Positions 5,862 to 13,499 are shown, counted from the first letter of the stretch. The stretch: DNA of 14,354 nt from CAKOSP01 sp964370755 (GCA_964370755.1 CAYJKL010000025.1:1-14354); one strand, 5' to 3'. Program-made: numbers and translations. The notes: generated by a model not told the origin, from the letters alone.

Positions 5862-6193
5862 AATTCTAATCTAACTTCTAATGCGTCATCTCCACGGCGT
5901 TCTTTAAGTTTAATAATTCTTGTATATCCACCATTTCTTTCAGCATATTTAGGAGCTAGTTCGTTAAAAATTTTACTAACGATTTCTTTATCATTGTGGA
6001 AAAATGCTAAAGCATTTCTACGAGAAACTAAAGTTTCTCTTTTTCCTAAAGTAATCATTTTTTCAACAAATTTTCTAACTTCTTTAGCTCTAGCATCAGT
6101 TGTTACCACATAACCATTTTCAATAACAGTTTTAGATAAACCTCTAATAATACTAGATCTAATTTTAGTTTCTCTATTTAATTTTCTATACAT
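5855..6193 (-). CDS. rplQ: 50S ribosomal protein L17
   Basis: L17 is a large-subunit protein near the peptide exit region. The 112-residue sequence follows the family throughout: YRKLNRETKIRSSIIRGLSKTVIENGYVVTTDARAKEVRKFVEKMITLGKR, then a short middle part and the C-terminal RNGGYTRIIKLKERRGDDALEVRLELV (split here: RNGGYTRIIKL at about 86-96, RRGDDA at about 99-104). It lacks the usual MA start and is slightly shorter than the usual 116-120. The ATG at 6193 is two bases after the rpoA stop, with AAGGAG inside the rpoA end, so the two are coupled. It is the last ribosomal gene of the alpha operon, and its stop codon forms part of a terminator-like hairpin. Confidence 0.97.
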   Translation of the reverse strand: MYRKLNRETKIRSSIIRGLSKTVIENGYVVTTDARAKEVRKFVEKMITLGKRETLVSRRNALAFFHNDKEIVSKIFNELAPKYAERNGGYTRIIKLKERRGDDALEVRLELV

Positions 6194-6195
6194 GT

Positions 6196-7140
6196 TTACT
6201 CCTTAAATGTAAGTCCAAGCTCAGCAACTTTATCGATAACTTCTTTTAAAGATTTTTTACCTAAGTTTCTGATTTTTGTAACTTCTACTTCTTTCTTATC
6301 TACTAAATCTTGAATAGTATGTACTCCTGCTCTTTTTAAACAGTTATAAGCTCTTACTGAGAATTCAACTTCTTCAATAGCAGTTTCTAACTTCTTAGCA
6401 ATAGTATCTACTTTTTTCTCTTGCATTAATCCACTAACATTACTAATTTCATTTAAATCAGCAATAATATTAAAATGTTCAATTAATATTTTAGCAGCAA
6501 GCGCAAGAGCTTCTTCTGGAAGCATACTACCATTAGTAGTAATATCCATAACTAATTTATCATAGTTTTCATTTTGTCCAACACGAGTTTCTAAAGCCTC
6601 ATATTTTACAAGTTCTATAGGTGAATATGCAGAATCGATAGCAATTACTCCGATTTTAGCATCTTCAAGGTTACTTTTATTAGTAGCCGCATCAACATAT
6701 CCATTACCGTTATTAACAGTCATTTCCATATCGATTTTACCACCCTTAACCAAGTTACAAATAACTAGGTCTGGATTAACTATTTCAATATCTGCATCTG
6801 GAGTAATATCTCCAGCAGTAACAACTCCTTCTTTAGAAGCTGATAACTTTAATACTTTAGGTCCATTAGAATGATTTTTAATAACAACTTTCTTACAAGC
6901 AAGAACAATTGATGTTACATCTTCTCTTACACCTTCTATTTTTTGGAATTCATGCATAACAGTATCAATTTTAATACTAGTTATAGCAGACCCAGGTAAA
7001 CTAGATAAAAGTATTCTTCTAAGTGCATTACCGATAGTAGTAGCAAACCCTCTTTCAAGTGGTTCAATTTCAAATTTTGCATAACAATTTGATTGATTAG
7101 TTTCTACAATTTTATAATCTGGTTTATCAAATTTAATCAT
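6196..7140 (-). CDS. rpoA: DNA-directed RNA polymerase subunit alpha
   Basis: The alpha subunit dimerises to nucleate assembly of RNA polymerase and contacts promoter DNA and regulators through its C-terminal domain. The N-terminal domain (about 1-230) carries the signature LERGFATTIGNALRRILLSS (28-47) and the LVKYEALETRVGQ region (177-189). The linker is at about 230-250, and the C-terminal domain (about 255-314) holds SVRAYNCLKRAGVHTIQDLV (261-280) and NLGKKSLKEV (292-301). R263, N266, C267 and K269 correspond to the UP-element DNA contacts (E. coli R265, N268, C269, K271). The length of 314 is normal for Bacillota. It lies between rpsK and rplQ with no rpsD, the usual Bacillota order. The ATG at 7140 follows AAAGGGAAA. 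Confidence 0.98.
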   Translation of the reverse strand: MIKFDKPDYKIVETNQSNCYAKFEIEPLERGFATTIGNALRRILLSSLPGSAITSIKIDTVMHEFQKIEGVREDVTSIVLACKKVVIKNHSNGPKVLKLSASKEGVVTAGDITPDADIEIVNPDLVICNLVKGGKIDMEMTVNNGNGYVDAATNKSNLEDAKIGVIAIDSAYSPIELVKYEALETRVGQNENYDKLVMDITTNGSMLPEEALALAAKILIEHFNIIADLNEISNVSGLMQEKKVDTIAKKLETAIEEVEFSVRAYNCLKRAGVHTIQDLVDKKEVEVTKIRNLGKKSLKEVIDKVAELGLTFKE

Positions 7141-7159
7141 TTATAGTTTCCCTTTCTAC

Positions 7160-7543
7160 CTAATTTCTTGGTTTTTTTGGTGGACGACATCCGTTGTGTG
7201 GAACTGGAGTTTCATCAGTTATTGATAAAATTTCAAGTCCTGCTGCTTGAAGTGATCTAACAGCGTTTTCTCTACCTGGTCCAAGACCTTTTACAAAAAC
7301 ATCAACTTTTTTAACACCATTTTCGATAGCAGCTTGTGCAGCAGCATCAGCAGTCATACCAGCAGCAAAAGGAGTTTTCTTTTTACTACTTTTGTAACCA
7401 ATTCTTCCTGCAGAAGACCATGCAATAACATTTCCATCTTTATCAGTTATAGTAACAATTGTATTGTTATAAGTTGAATGAATATGAGCTTGTGCTTCTG
7501 GTACAGATCTTTTTACTTTTCTTTTTCTTCTATTATATGCCAT
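7160..7543 (-). CDS. rpsK: 30S ribosomal protein S11
   Basis: S11 sits on the platform of the small subunit near the Shine-Dalgarno helix. The protein has 127 residues, the family's usual length. Clear marks are AHIHSTYNNTIVTITDKDGN (19-38), AWSSAGRIGYKSSKKKTPFAA (41-61, split by family convention), the GLGPGRENAVRSLQAAGLEI stretch (86-105), and the C-terminal PVPHNGCRPPKKPRN. The gene lies 16 bases after the stop of the preceding rpsM gene's downstream spacer, with AGGTAAATAGAGT before its ATG. Nothing is missing or unusual. Confidence 0.98.
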   Translation of the reverse strand: MAYNRRKRKVKRSVPEAQAHIHSTYNNTIVTITDKDGNVIAWSSAGRIGYKSSKKKTPFAAGMTADAAAQAAIENGVKKVDVFVKGLGPGRENAVRSLQAAGLEILSITDETPVPHNGCRPPKKPRN

Positions 7544-7554
7544 ACTCTATTTAC

Positions 7555-7929
7555 CTACTTTCCTGCTTTTTTCTTATTAGCAACAACTTTACCTTTACCT
7601 TTACGAGTCTTAGCATTTCTACTAGTTCTTTGACCTCTTACTGGTAAACCTTTTTTGTGTCTAACACCTTCGTAACAATTGATTTCCATTTTACCTTTAA
7701 TGCTCATTTGAACATCTCTTCTTAAATCTCCCTCAACTGTACAATTATCTACTTCTTTTCTAAGTGCAGTTACTTCATCATCTGTTAAATCTTTAACTTT
7801 TTTAGAAGGATCTACTTTAGCGTTCTCACATAGTGTTTTCGCTAAGCTTCTACCAATACCATATATTTCAGTTAATCCGATACATACATGTTTCTTTCCT
7901 GGTAGCTCAATATTTTTAATTCTTGCCAT
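7555..7929 (-). CDS. rpsM: 30S ribosomal protein S13
   Basis: S13 is on the head of the small subunit and bridges to the large subunit (B1a/B1b) and to P-site tRNA. The 124-residue sequence begins MARIKNIELPGKKHVCIGLT, contains the helix-hairpin-helix YGIGRSLAKTLCENAKVD (23-40), the central DLRRDVQMSIKGKMEINCYE (68-87) and RHKKGLPVRGQRTSRNAKTRK (90-110), and ends in a Lys-rich tail. Family length is 115-125. The ribosome binding site TTAGGAG overlaps the rpmJ stop codon eight bases upstream, so the two are closely coupled. Confidence 0.98.
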   Translation of the reverse strand: MARIKNIELPGKKHVCIGLTEIYGIGRSLAKTLCENAKVDPSKKVKDLTDDEVTALRKEVDNCTVEGDLRRDVQMSIKGKMEINCYEGVRHKKGLPVRGQRTSRNAKTRKGKGKVVANKKKAGK

Positions 7930-7937
7930 ATTTTCTC

Positions 7938-8051
7938 CTAACCTTGTCTTTGTTTATGTTTAGGGTTACTACAAATAACCATAACTCTACCTTTTCTTCT
8001 TATTATTTTACAGTTTTTACACATTTTTTTTACTGATGGTCTAACTTTCAT
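7938..8051 (-). CDS. rpmJ: 50S ribosomal protein L36, zinc-binding form
   Basis: A short gene of 37 residues begins MKVRPSVKKMCKNCKIIRRK and ends CSNPKHKQRQG. C11, C14, C27 and H32 are the zinc ligands of the C+ (zinc-containing) form. The length and sequence are those of standard L36, at its conserved position between infA and rpsM. The ATG at 8051 follows GGAGGTAATTT. The TAG stop (7938-7940) overlaps the ribosome binding site of rpsM. Confidence 0.96.
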   Translation of the reverse strand: MKVRPSVKKMCKNCKIIRRKGRVMVICSNPKHKQRQG

Positions 8052-8063
8052 AAATTACCTCCA

Positions 8064-8345
8064 TTATCTCTTATTCCATGTTATAATCCCACGTGTTAAA
8101 TCGTAAGGCGTAAGTTCAACTACAACTGTATCGCCTGGTAAAATACGTATGTTATTCACGCGCATTTTACCAGAAACGTGGGCTGTTATAGTATGCTTGT
8201 TTGGAAGTTCTACTAGGTACTGCATACCTTTAGTAACTTCTAAAACTTTTCCCTCTACTTCTATCTTATCACTAACTTTATTGTTAGTAATTTCTTCTCT
8301 AGTAACTCTAGGTTTCTTATATTTTCGATTTGCTATGTTTTTCAC
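8064..8345 (-). CDS. infA: Translation initiation factor IF-1 with N-terminal extension
   Basis: IF-1 is an OB-fold protein that occupies the ribosomal A site during initiation. Residues 28-93 align with the whole standard factor: KIEVEGKVLEVTKGMQYLVEL, then AHVSGKMRVNNIRILPGDTV (55-74) and ELTPYDLTRGIITW (77-90). Standard IF-1 has about 72 residues and starts close to this point. Here about 22 extra residues, rich in Lys and Arg (NRKYKKPRVTREE), precede the domain. The only usable start is GTG at 8345, which overlaps the map stop as GTGA. There is no internal ATG, GTG or TTG before the domain; an ATT at codon 19 is the only alternative and has a poor ribosome binding site. GGGAG lies just one base before the GTG, so initiation probably depends on coupling to map. 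Confidence 0.93.
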   Translation of the reverse strand: MKNIANRKYKKPRVTREEITNNKVSDKIEVEGKVLEVTKGMQYLVELPNKHTITAHVSGKMRVNNIRILPGDTVVVELTPYDLTRGIITWNKR

Positions 8346-9085
8346 TCTCCCGTCAATATTTCATATCCATCTTTAGTAACAACTACATTTGCTTCAAAAT
8401 GAGCCGCTAAACTACCATCATCAGTTTTTATAGTCCACTCATCATCACAAAGATATATATACCTCTCTCCTAAAGTAAGCATCGGTTCTATCGCAAGAAC
8501 CATACCTTCCTCAAGTACTGTAGAATCGTCGGTATAATAATTTGGAACATCTGGCTCTTCATGAACGTTTTGTCCAATACCATGTCCAACAAGTTCTCTA
8601 ATCACTCCAAGTTTATGCTTAGTTGCATACTTTTCTATAGCTTTACTTATTTCACTAAGTTTAACTCCAGGTTTAATAACCTTAATCCCTTCGTATAAAC
8701 TTTCTTCAGTAACCCTAACAAAATCTTTAACCTTTTTATTAACATCACCTATAATATAAGTTTTAGCCATATCAGAATGATATCCTTTATAATTAACACC
8801 TACATCTACTGAAATAATATCACCATTTTTAAGTTTTCTATTTGATGGTAACCCATGTACCACTTCATCATTAACTGATGCACAAACACTATATGGAAAA
8901 TCCATATAATTTAAAAACGATGGTGTGCACTCCTTACTAACAATAAAATTATGAACTAAATCATTTATTTCTTTAGTAGTAATTCCTGCTTTGATATTTT
9001 CTTTAATAAGATTATGAACATCTAAATTAATTTTACTTGCTATTCTCATTAAATCTATTTCAGCTTCGGTTTTGATGTTTATCAC
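8342..9085 (-). CDS. map: Methionine aminopeptidase, type I
   Basis: The enzyme removes the N-terminal methionine from nascent proteins when the second residue is small. It uses a pita-bread fold with two metal ions. All five metal ligands are present: D94 (SVDVG), D105 (YHSDMAKT), H168 (GHGIG), E200 (AIEPML) and E231 (HFEAN), together with the catalytic H77 (VVHG). The length of 247 residues is normal, and there is no N-terminal zinc-finger or SH3-binding extension. It overlaps adk upstream and infA downstream by four bases each (ATGA and GTGA), so the three genes are translationally coupled. Its position between adk and infA is standard for Bacillota. Confidence 0.97.
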   Translation of the reverse strand: MINIKTEAEIDLMRIASKINLDVHNLIKENIKAGITTKEINDLVHNFIVSKECTPSFLNYMDFPYSVCASVNDEVVHGLPSNRKLKNGDIISVDVGVNYKGYHSDMAKTYIIGDVNKKVKDFVRVTEESLYEGIKVIKPGVKLSEISKAIEKYATKHKLGVIRELVGHGIGQNVHEEPDVPNYYTDDSTVLEEGMVLAIEPMLTLGERYIYLCDDEWTIKTDDGSLAAHFEANVVVTKDGYEILTGE

Positions 9086-9726
9086 TTTAGAATCTCCTCT
9101 ATTTGATTATACGTTACTTCTGGATTAATTGAAGCATCAACCATTTCCAATTTACCTTTTTGTTTATAATATTCAACAACTGGTGCTGTTTTTTCTAGAT
9201 ACGCTTCAAATCTTTCTTTAAATTTTTCTTTAGTATCATCACTTCTTCTAAGAAGTGTTTTACCACAATCATCACACTTATCACCATGTTCTGGTCTAAG
9301 TTTCGGATCTAAAAGATTATATGACTTACCACATGAACAAACTAATCTAGATAAAGCTCTTTCTTCAGATTCTTCATATGGAACCTCTAGATATATAACA
9401 ACATAATCATTCATATTATTACTATCAAATAAATTATCCATTTCCTGTGCTTGAATCATAGTTCGAGGATAGCCATCTAAAATAAATGGCTTATCCTTTA
9501 TACTAAGAATCTTTTTATTGAGTAAGTTAGTAACTACTTCATCACTAACTAAACCTCCGGATTGCATAATATTTTTTACACTGATACCTATTTCAGAACG
9601 TTTATTAATTTCTTCTCTAAGTAAATCACCTGTTGATAAATGAATATAATTCATATTATCTTCTAAAAGTTCACTTTGCGTTCCCTTCCCTGATGCAGGT
9701 GGCGCAATAAATATTATATTTTTCAT
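9082..9726 (-). CDS. adk: Adenylate kinase with zinc-type LID domain
   Basis: The enzyme interconverts ATP + AMP and two ADP. Visible are a P-loop IAPPASGKGTQ (7-17), STGDLLR (31-37) for AMP binding, FILDGYPRT (81-89), the LID (about 125-165) with C130, C132, C151 and C154, and LLRRSDD (158-164). The length of 214 is the usual long form. Two features deviate. The P-loop starts A8-P-P-A11-S-G-K where GxPGxGK is usual, so two glycines are replaced by alanine. The first zinc pair is spaced CxC in place of CxxC. The catalytic lysine K14 and the Arg residues R88, R160 and R161 are kept, so the enzyme is probably active. The gene overlaps secY and map by four bases each. Confidence 0.96.
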   Translation of the reverse strand: MKNIIFIAPPASGKGTQSELLEDNMNYIHLSTGDLLREEINKRSEIGISVKNIMQSGGLVSDEVVTNLLNKKILSIKDKPFILDGYPRTMIQAQEMDNLFDSNNMNDYVVIYLEVPYEESEERALSRLVCSCGKSYNLLDPKLRPEHGDKCDDCGKTLLRRSDDTKEKFKERFEAYLEKTAPVVEYYKQKGKLEMVDASINPEVTYNQIEEILK

Positions 9727-10985
9727 TTAAGTTTTTTCCTTCTTGCAGAATAACTTCTGCTAACTAAACCACTTTCAATTTGTTTATATGTTTCAATAGC
9801 AACACCTACTACGATAAGCATACCAGTTCCCCCGATAGTAACACTAGCAGGTAAATCAGTAACGAATGTAAGTAGGACTGGTATTCCAGCTAAAATTGCT
9901 AAGAACAAACAACCAACTAAAGTAAGTCTTGAAAGTACTTTACTAATATAATTAGAAGTATCTTCACCTGGTCTAACACCTGGTATAAATCCTCCTGATT
10001 TATTTAAATTTTTACTCATATTCTCAGGGTTCATAGCCATAAATGTATATACATATCCAAATAAGAATATAAATATAATATATAGCGCAAAACCAACTGG
10101 AGAAGTGTTAGCAATATATTTATCGACAAATTCTATTGCTGCTTCATTTCCCGTAAGAGCAACTATTGTTGCAGGTACAGTAGTAATAATTGAAGCAAAT
10201 ATTACTGGAATAACTCCAGCAGAATTAATTTTTATAGGTAAGAAATTTTGTTTAGAATTCATAACACTAGTTGACTTATTAGCATGTTGTATTGGAATTC
10301 TTCTCTCAGCAAGCTGAATCCAAATAATACCTACAATAATTAATATATAACTAAGTATAAATACACCAAACATTGTAATACCGAACCACATTTCTGCGTC
10401 AGCATTTATGAACGAATCATAAGCTCCAGTAAATACCATTGGCATACTTTGAATAATACCAGCCATGATTATCATAGACTGTCCATTACCAATACCATAC
10501 TTAGTTATTTGATCACCCATCCATAAACAGAAGGCAGTACCAGCAGTCATAATTAAGACTGTAGTCATCATTGTATAAGTATCAGTACCTTCTAAATAGA
10601 AAATAGATAACATATACGCTTGTAAGAAAGCAAGAGCAATCCCGATATATCTAGTTATACGGTTAATCTTTTGTTTTCCAACATAACCTTGATCTTTAAG
10701 TTCTTTAAAGTAAGGTATAATGTCCATCTGTAATATTTGCATAATGATCGATGCAGAGATATATGGTGAAACACCAAGTGCGAATATAGAAAAAGTTCTA
10801 AGTCCGCCTCCACTCATTAGGTTAAATATTTCTAAAAAACCTAAATCTTGATATAAAACATTTGCACCTGGAATAGTAATAGTCGTACCTATACAAAATA
10901 TTCCAAGTAACGCAAGTGTAATATATATTCTTTTCCTTAAATCTTTATTTGATTTACTGAATAAACCGGAAAAGCCTTTGAACAT
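9723..10985 (-). CDS. secY: Protein translocase subunit SecY
   Basis: SecY is the channel-forming subunit of the SecYEG translocon, a membrane protein of ten helices. The 420 residues show the expected hydrophobic segments from about 21 to 400. Signatures are LGVSPYISASIIMQ (70-83, TM2), GIGNGQSMII (164-173), the cytosolic C4 region AERRIPIQHA (226-235), and C5 with GGFIPGVRPGEDT (331-343), where SecA docks. The C-terminal tail SARRKKLK is short and basic. The length is typical of Bacillota. It follows rplO by one base and overlaps adk by four (ATGA). The ATG at 10985 fits the usual start. Confidence 0.97.
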   Translation of the reverse strand: MFKGFSGLFSKSNKDLRKRIYITLALLGIFCIGTTITIPGANVLYQDLGFLEIFNLMSGGGLRTFSIFALGVSPYISASIIMQILQMDIIPYFKELKDQGYVGKQKINRITRYIGIALAFLQAYMLSIFYLEGTDTYTMMTTVLIMTAGTAFCLWMGDQITKYGIGNGQSMIIMAGIIQSMPMVFTGAYDSFINADAEMWFGITMFGVFILSYILIIVGIIWIQLAERRIPIQHANKSTSVMNSKQNFLPIKINSAGVIPVIFASIITTVPATIVALTGNEAAIEFVDKYIANTSPVGFALYIIFIFLFGYVYTFMAMNPENMSKNLNKSGGFIPGVRPGEDTSNYISKVLSRLTLVGCLFLAILAGIPVLLTFVTDLPASVTIGGTGMLIVVGVAIETYKQIESGLVSRSYSARRKKLK

Positions 10986-10986
10986 A

Positions 10987-11430
10987 CTAGATCACCTCAG
11001 TTTTTCCGCCAGCATCTTCTATTTTAGTAATAGCACTACTCGAAAATCTATTAGCTTTAACAGTTAATTTTTTTTCAAGAACCCCATTACCTAAAACTTT
11101 AATACCTGATAATTCCTTTTTAATAATTCCTCTTTCTTTAAGAACTTCTGGAGTTACAACATCTCCGTCATTAAAGAATGTATTTAAATCACTAAGATTT
11201 AAAGTTGCATATTTAGTTTCAAATCTTTTATTGTTAAATCCTCTTTTAGGTAATCTTTTGAATAAAGGAGTTTGTCCCCCTTGGAACCAAACAGGAATAG
11301 AAGCACCGCTTCTAGCTTTCTGTCCTTTTTCTCCTCTAGTTGAAGTTTTACCCATTCCAGAACCTGGTCCACGACCAACTCTTTTAATAGATTTAGTTTC
11401 TTTAGATTTTGGTAAATTTTCTAATTTCAT
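10987..11430 (-). CDS. rplO: 50S ribosomal protein L15
   Basis: L15 is a late assembly protein of the large subunit. The 147-residue sequence begins MKLENLPKSKETKSIKRVGR and continues with the Gly/Arg-rich extension GPGSGMGKTSTRGEKGQKAR (21-40), the core FQGGQTPLFKRLPKRGF (49-65), and a C-terminal domain ending AITKIEDAGGKTEVI. It has normal length. Its ATG lies one base after the rpsE stop, with GAGGAG inside the end of rpsE. In most bacteria rpmD (L30) stands between rpsE and rplO; here there is no room for it. Confidence 0.97.
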   Translation of the reverse strand: MKLENLPKSKETKSIKRVGRGPGSGMGKTSTRGEKGQKARSGASIPVWFQGGQTPLFKRLPKRGFNNKRFETKYATLNLSDLNTFFNDGDVVTPEVLKERGIIKKELSGIKVLGNGVLEKKLTVKANRFSSSAITKIEDAGGKTEVI

Positions 11431-11431
11431 A

Positions 11432-11962
11432 TTATAACTCCTCTACATTTTTTCCACGAAGACTTGCAACATGAGCTGCAGTTCTTTGTGATTTTAAAGC
11501 TTCAAGAGTCGCTTTAGCTACATTTACTTGAGTATTTGAACCAAGTGACTTAGCCATAATATCTTTAACACCAGCAAGTTCTAGTACAGCACGAGCTGCT
11601 CCACCAGCAACGATTCCTCGTCCTACTTTAGCAGGTTTAATTAAAACTTGTGCTCTACCAACTTTACCAGTAGCATCGTGAGGTACAGTTCTTTGATCTA
11701 CTAAACTAATTCTAACTACATTTTTATTAGCAGCTTGAATTGCTTTTTTAATAGCTTCTGGAACTTCCTTAGATTTTCCAGTACCAATACCTACTAAACC
11801 TTTACGGTTACCTACTGCAACAGTAGCAGAAAATCTAAAATCTCTACCACCTTTTGTAACTTTAGTAACACGTCCAATTGAAATTACTTTTTCTTCTAAT
11901 AAATTTTTCTTTTGTTCAAAATTTCTTTTTTTATTAGGTTCATTGTTTCTTTTATTATCCAT
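11432..11962 (-). CDS. rpsE: 30S ribosomal protein S5
   Basis: S5 works with S4 and S12 in decoding accuracy and mRNA unwinding. The 176 residues contain the double-stranded RNA-binding N-domain (VISIGRVTKVTKGGRDFRFS, 26-45, then VAVGNRKGLVGIGTGKSKEV), and the C-domain with VPHDATGKVGRAQVLIKPA (93-111) and GRGIVAGGAARAVLELAGVK (114-133). An Asn/Lys-rich lead of about 20 residues (NKRNNEPNKKRNFEQKKN) makes it slightly longer than E. coli S5 (167). The ATG at 11962 follows AGGAGGCACGT. The next gene is rplO, not rpmD. Confidence 0.97.
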   Translation of the reverse strand: MDNKRNNEPNKKRNFEQKKNLLEEKVISIGRVTKVTKGGRDFRFSATVAVGNRKGLVGIGTGKSKEVPEAIKKAIQAANKNVVRISLVDQRTVPHDATGKVGRAQVLIKPAKVGRGIVAGGAARAVLELAGVKDIMAKSLGSNTQVNVAKATLEALKSQRTAAHVASLRGKNVEEL

Positions 11963-11971
11963 ACGTGCCTC

Positions 11972-12328
11972 CTAAAACTCTAGTCCAGCTTCTCTAGCTG
12001 CATCAGCTAAAGCTGCTACTCTACCATGGTAAGCAAACCCACCACGGTCGAATACTACTTTATTAATTTTTAATTTTTTGCATTTTTCAGCAATATCTTT
12101 ACCAACAGCTTTAGCTGCTTCAACATTACTTCCAGTTGCTATTTTAAGTGTTTTACTTGAAGAAGCAGCTAAGGTAGTAGCAGTTACATCATTGATAACT
12201 TGTACATAAATCTCTTTATTAGATCTAAATACTGCCAATCTTGGCATTTCTTCTGTACCACTTAAAGATTTTCTAATTCTTGCATGTCTTCTAAGACGTG
12301 CTACATTATTTGATTCTTTTTTTATCAT
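11972..12328 (-). CDS. rplR: 50S ribosomal protein L18
   Basis: L18 binds 5S rRNA together with L5 and L25. The 118 residues match the family throughout: RLRRHARIRKSLSGTEEMPR (11-30), LAVFRSNKEIYVQVINDVTA, then KAVGKDIAEKCKKLKI and the C-terminal VVFDRGGFAYHGRVAALADA and AREAGLEF. The length is standard. The ATG at 12328 follows a strong AAGGAGG by eight bases. Confidence 0.97.
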   Translation of the reverse strand: MIKKESNNVARLRRHARIRKSLSGTEEMPRLAVFRSNKEIYVQVINDVTATTLAASSSKTLKIATGSNVEAAKAVGKDIAEKCKKLKINKVVFDRGGFAYHGRVAALADAAREAGLEF

Positions 12329-12342
12329 AACTTTTTACCTCC

Positions 12343-12879
12343 TTATGCCGCTTTCTTACCTTCTTTACGACGAACAATTTCACCTTTATAACGAATACCT
12401 TTACCTTTATATGGTTCTGGTTTTCTTATTTTACGAATATTTGCCGCAAATTCAGTCACTTGTTGTTTGTCAATACCTTTAATAGTAATTTCAGTATTTG
12501 ACACTTGTTCTACAGTTAAACCTGCAGGAACATCTAATACTATTGGATGAGAGTATCCAGCAGAAACATTTATTTTTGATCCTTGAACATTAAATTTATA
12601 TCCAACACCAACTGCTTCTAAGCCTTTTTCATATCCTTTACTAACTCCGTCAATCATATTACTAACTAAACTGTTAGTAGTACCTTGCATTACATTAGCT
12701 TCTTTAGTATCTTTAATTTTTTTAGTAGTAACAACTGTTTCTTCAACAATTATTTCAACTAAATTACTATAATTAAGTTTAAGTTCACCTTTAGCTCCTT
12801 TTACAGTAACTACATTGTTTTCACAAGTAACTGTAACGCCAGCAGGTAGGGTTAATTTTCTTTCTCCGATTCTACTCAT
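12343..12879 (-). CDS. rplF: 50S ribosomal protein L6
   Basis: L6 lies at the base of the L7/L12 stalk by the sarcin-ricin loop. With the start chosen here the protein has 178 residues and begins MSRIGERKLTLPAGVTVTCE, the classical L6 opening. It has two related domains and ends with the conserved AANIRKIRKPEPYKGKGIRY and KGEIVRRKEGKKAA. The open frame extends six codons further to a TTG at 12897. That TTG precedes the AAGGAAG ribosome binding site (12886-12892), which stands six bases before the ATG at 12879, so the ATG is the true start. With it, the gene begins twelve bases after the rpsH stop, and the apparent overlap with rpsH disappears. Confidence 0.96.
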   Translation of the reverse strand: MSRIGERKLTLPAGVTVTCENNVVTVKGAKGELKLNYSNLVEIIVEETVVTTKKIKDTKEANVMQGTTNSLVSNMIDGVSKGYEKGLEAVGVGYKFNVQGSKINVSAGYSHPIVLDVPAGLTVEQVSNTEITIKGIDKQQVTEFAANIRKIRKPEPYKGKGIRYKGEIVRRKEGKKAA

Positions 12880-12890
12880 AAGATTCTTCC

Positions 12891-13289
12891 TTACCAAACA
12901 TAGGCAAGTACTTCGCCTCCTAACCCTTTAGCTCTAGCATCTTTATCAGTCATAAGACCTTCTGATGTAGAGATAATTGCAATTCCAAGTCCGTTAAGAA
13001 CACGAGGAATTTCATTTGATTTTGCGTAAACTCTTAATCCAGATTTACTAATTCTTTTAAGACCAACAATAACTCTTTCTTTTTTAGCACCATATTTAAG
13101 TGTTAAAGTTAGAGTATTGCCAGTTATACTTTCTTCAAGTTCAAAACCTTCAATGTAACCTTCAGATTTTAATATTTCAGCTATAGCTACTGTCATTTTA
13201 GTTCCAATAACATCAACTGTTTTATATTTCATTTGATTAGCATTTCTGATTCTTGTAAGCATATCTGCTATTTTATCTTGTACAAACAT
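12891..13289 (-). CDS. rpsH: 30S ribosomal protein S8
   Basis: S8 binds the central domain of 16S rRNA and in E. coli also represses the spc operon through rplE mRNA. The 132 residues start DKIADMLTRIRNANQMKYKT (5-24) and include LKRISKSGLRVYAK (77-90), VLNGLGIAIISTSEGLMTDK (97-116) and the C-terminal DARAKGLGGEVLAYVW. The length is normal. AAGGAGGAATTATAG precedes the ATG at 13289. I see no copy of an S8 target in the nearby mRNA, and none is expected in Bacillota. Confidence 0.97.
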   Translation of the reverse strand: MFVQDKIADMLTRIRNANQMKYKTVDVIGTKMTVAIAEILKSEGYIEGFELEESITGNTLTLTLKYGAKKERVIVGLKRISKSGLRVYAKSNEIPRVLNGLGIAIISTSEGLMTDKDARAKGLGGEVLAYVW

Positions 13290-13305
13290 CTATAATTCCT
13301 CCTTC

Positions 13306-13491
13306 TTACCAACTTGATTTTTTCACGCCTGGGATTTGTCCTTTATTTGCAAGTTCTCTAAAGCAAATACGACAAATTCCATATTTTTTTAATACTGAAT
13401 GAGGTCTACCACATCTTTCACAACGAGTATATGCTCTAGTACTAAATTTAGGTGTTCTTTTATTTTTAACTTTTAAACTAGTTTTTGCCAT
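13306..13491 (-). CDS. rpsN: 30S ribosomal protein S14, zinc-binding (short) form
   Basis: This is the 61-residue, zinc-containing type S14 of the small-subunit head. C24 and C27 (RCERCGRPHS) and C40 and C43 (GICRICFREL) form the four-cysteine zinc site. The C-terminus GQIPGVKKSSW is typical. In some Bacillota this form alternates with a longer zinc-free S14 made under zinc limitation; here the zinc form occupies the operon position. AGGAG precedes the ATG at 13491, and the gene starts eight bases after rplE. Confidence 0.97.
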   Translation of the reverse strand: MAKTSLKVKNKRTPKFSTRAYTRCERCGRPHSVLKKYGICRICFRELANKGQIPGVKKSSW

Positions 13492-13499
13492 ATTTTCTC

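Noticed and set aside
8087..8097. CACGTG in infA as a parS site
   Set aside because: Only the central hexamer matches; the flanks agree with parS at few positions.
9082..9084. Possible Mycoplasma code (TGA read as Trp)
   Set aside because: TGA ends adk and map exactly at the ATGA and GTGA junctions, and tryptophans are encoded by TGG, for example at the end of rpsH.
12343..12897. Longer rplF starting at TTG 12897
   Set aside because: The TTG lies upstream of the AAGGAAG ribosome binding site, which is correctly spaced for the ATG at 12879; that start gives the conserved L6 beginning MSRIG.
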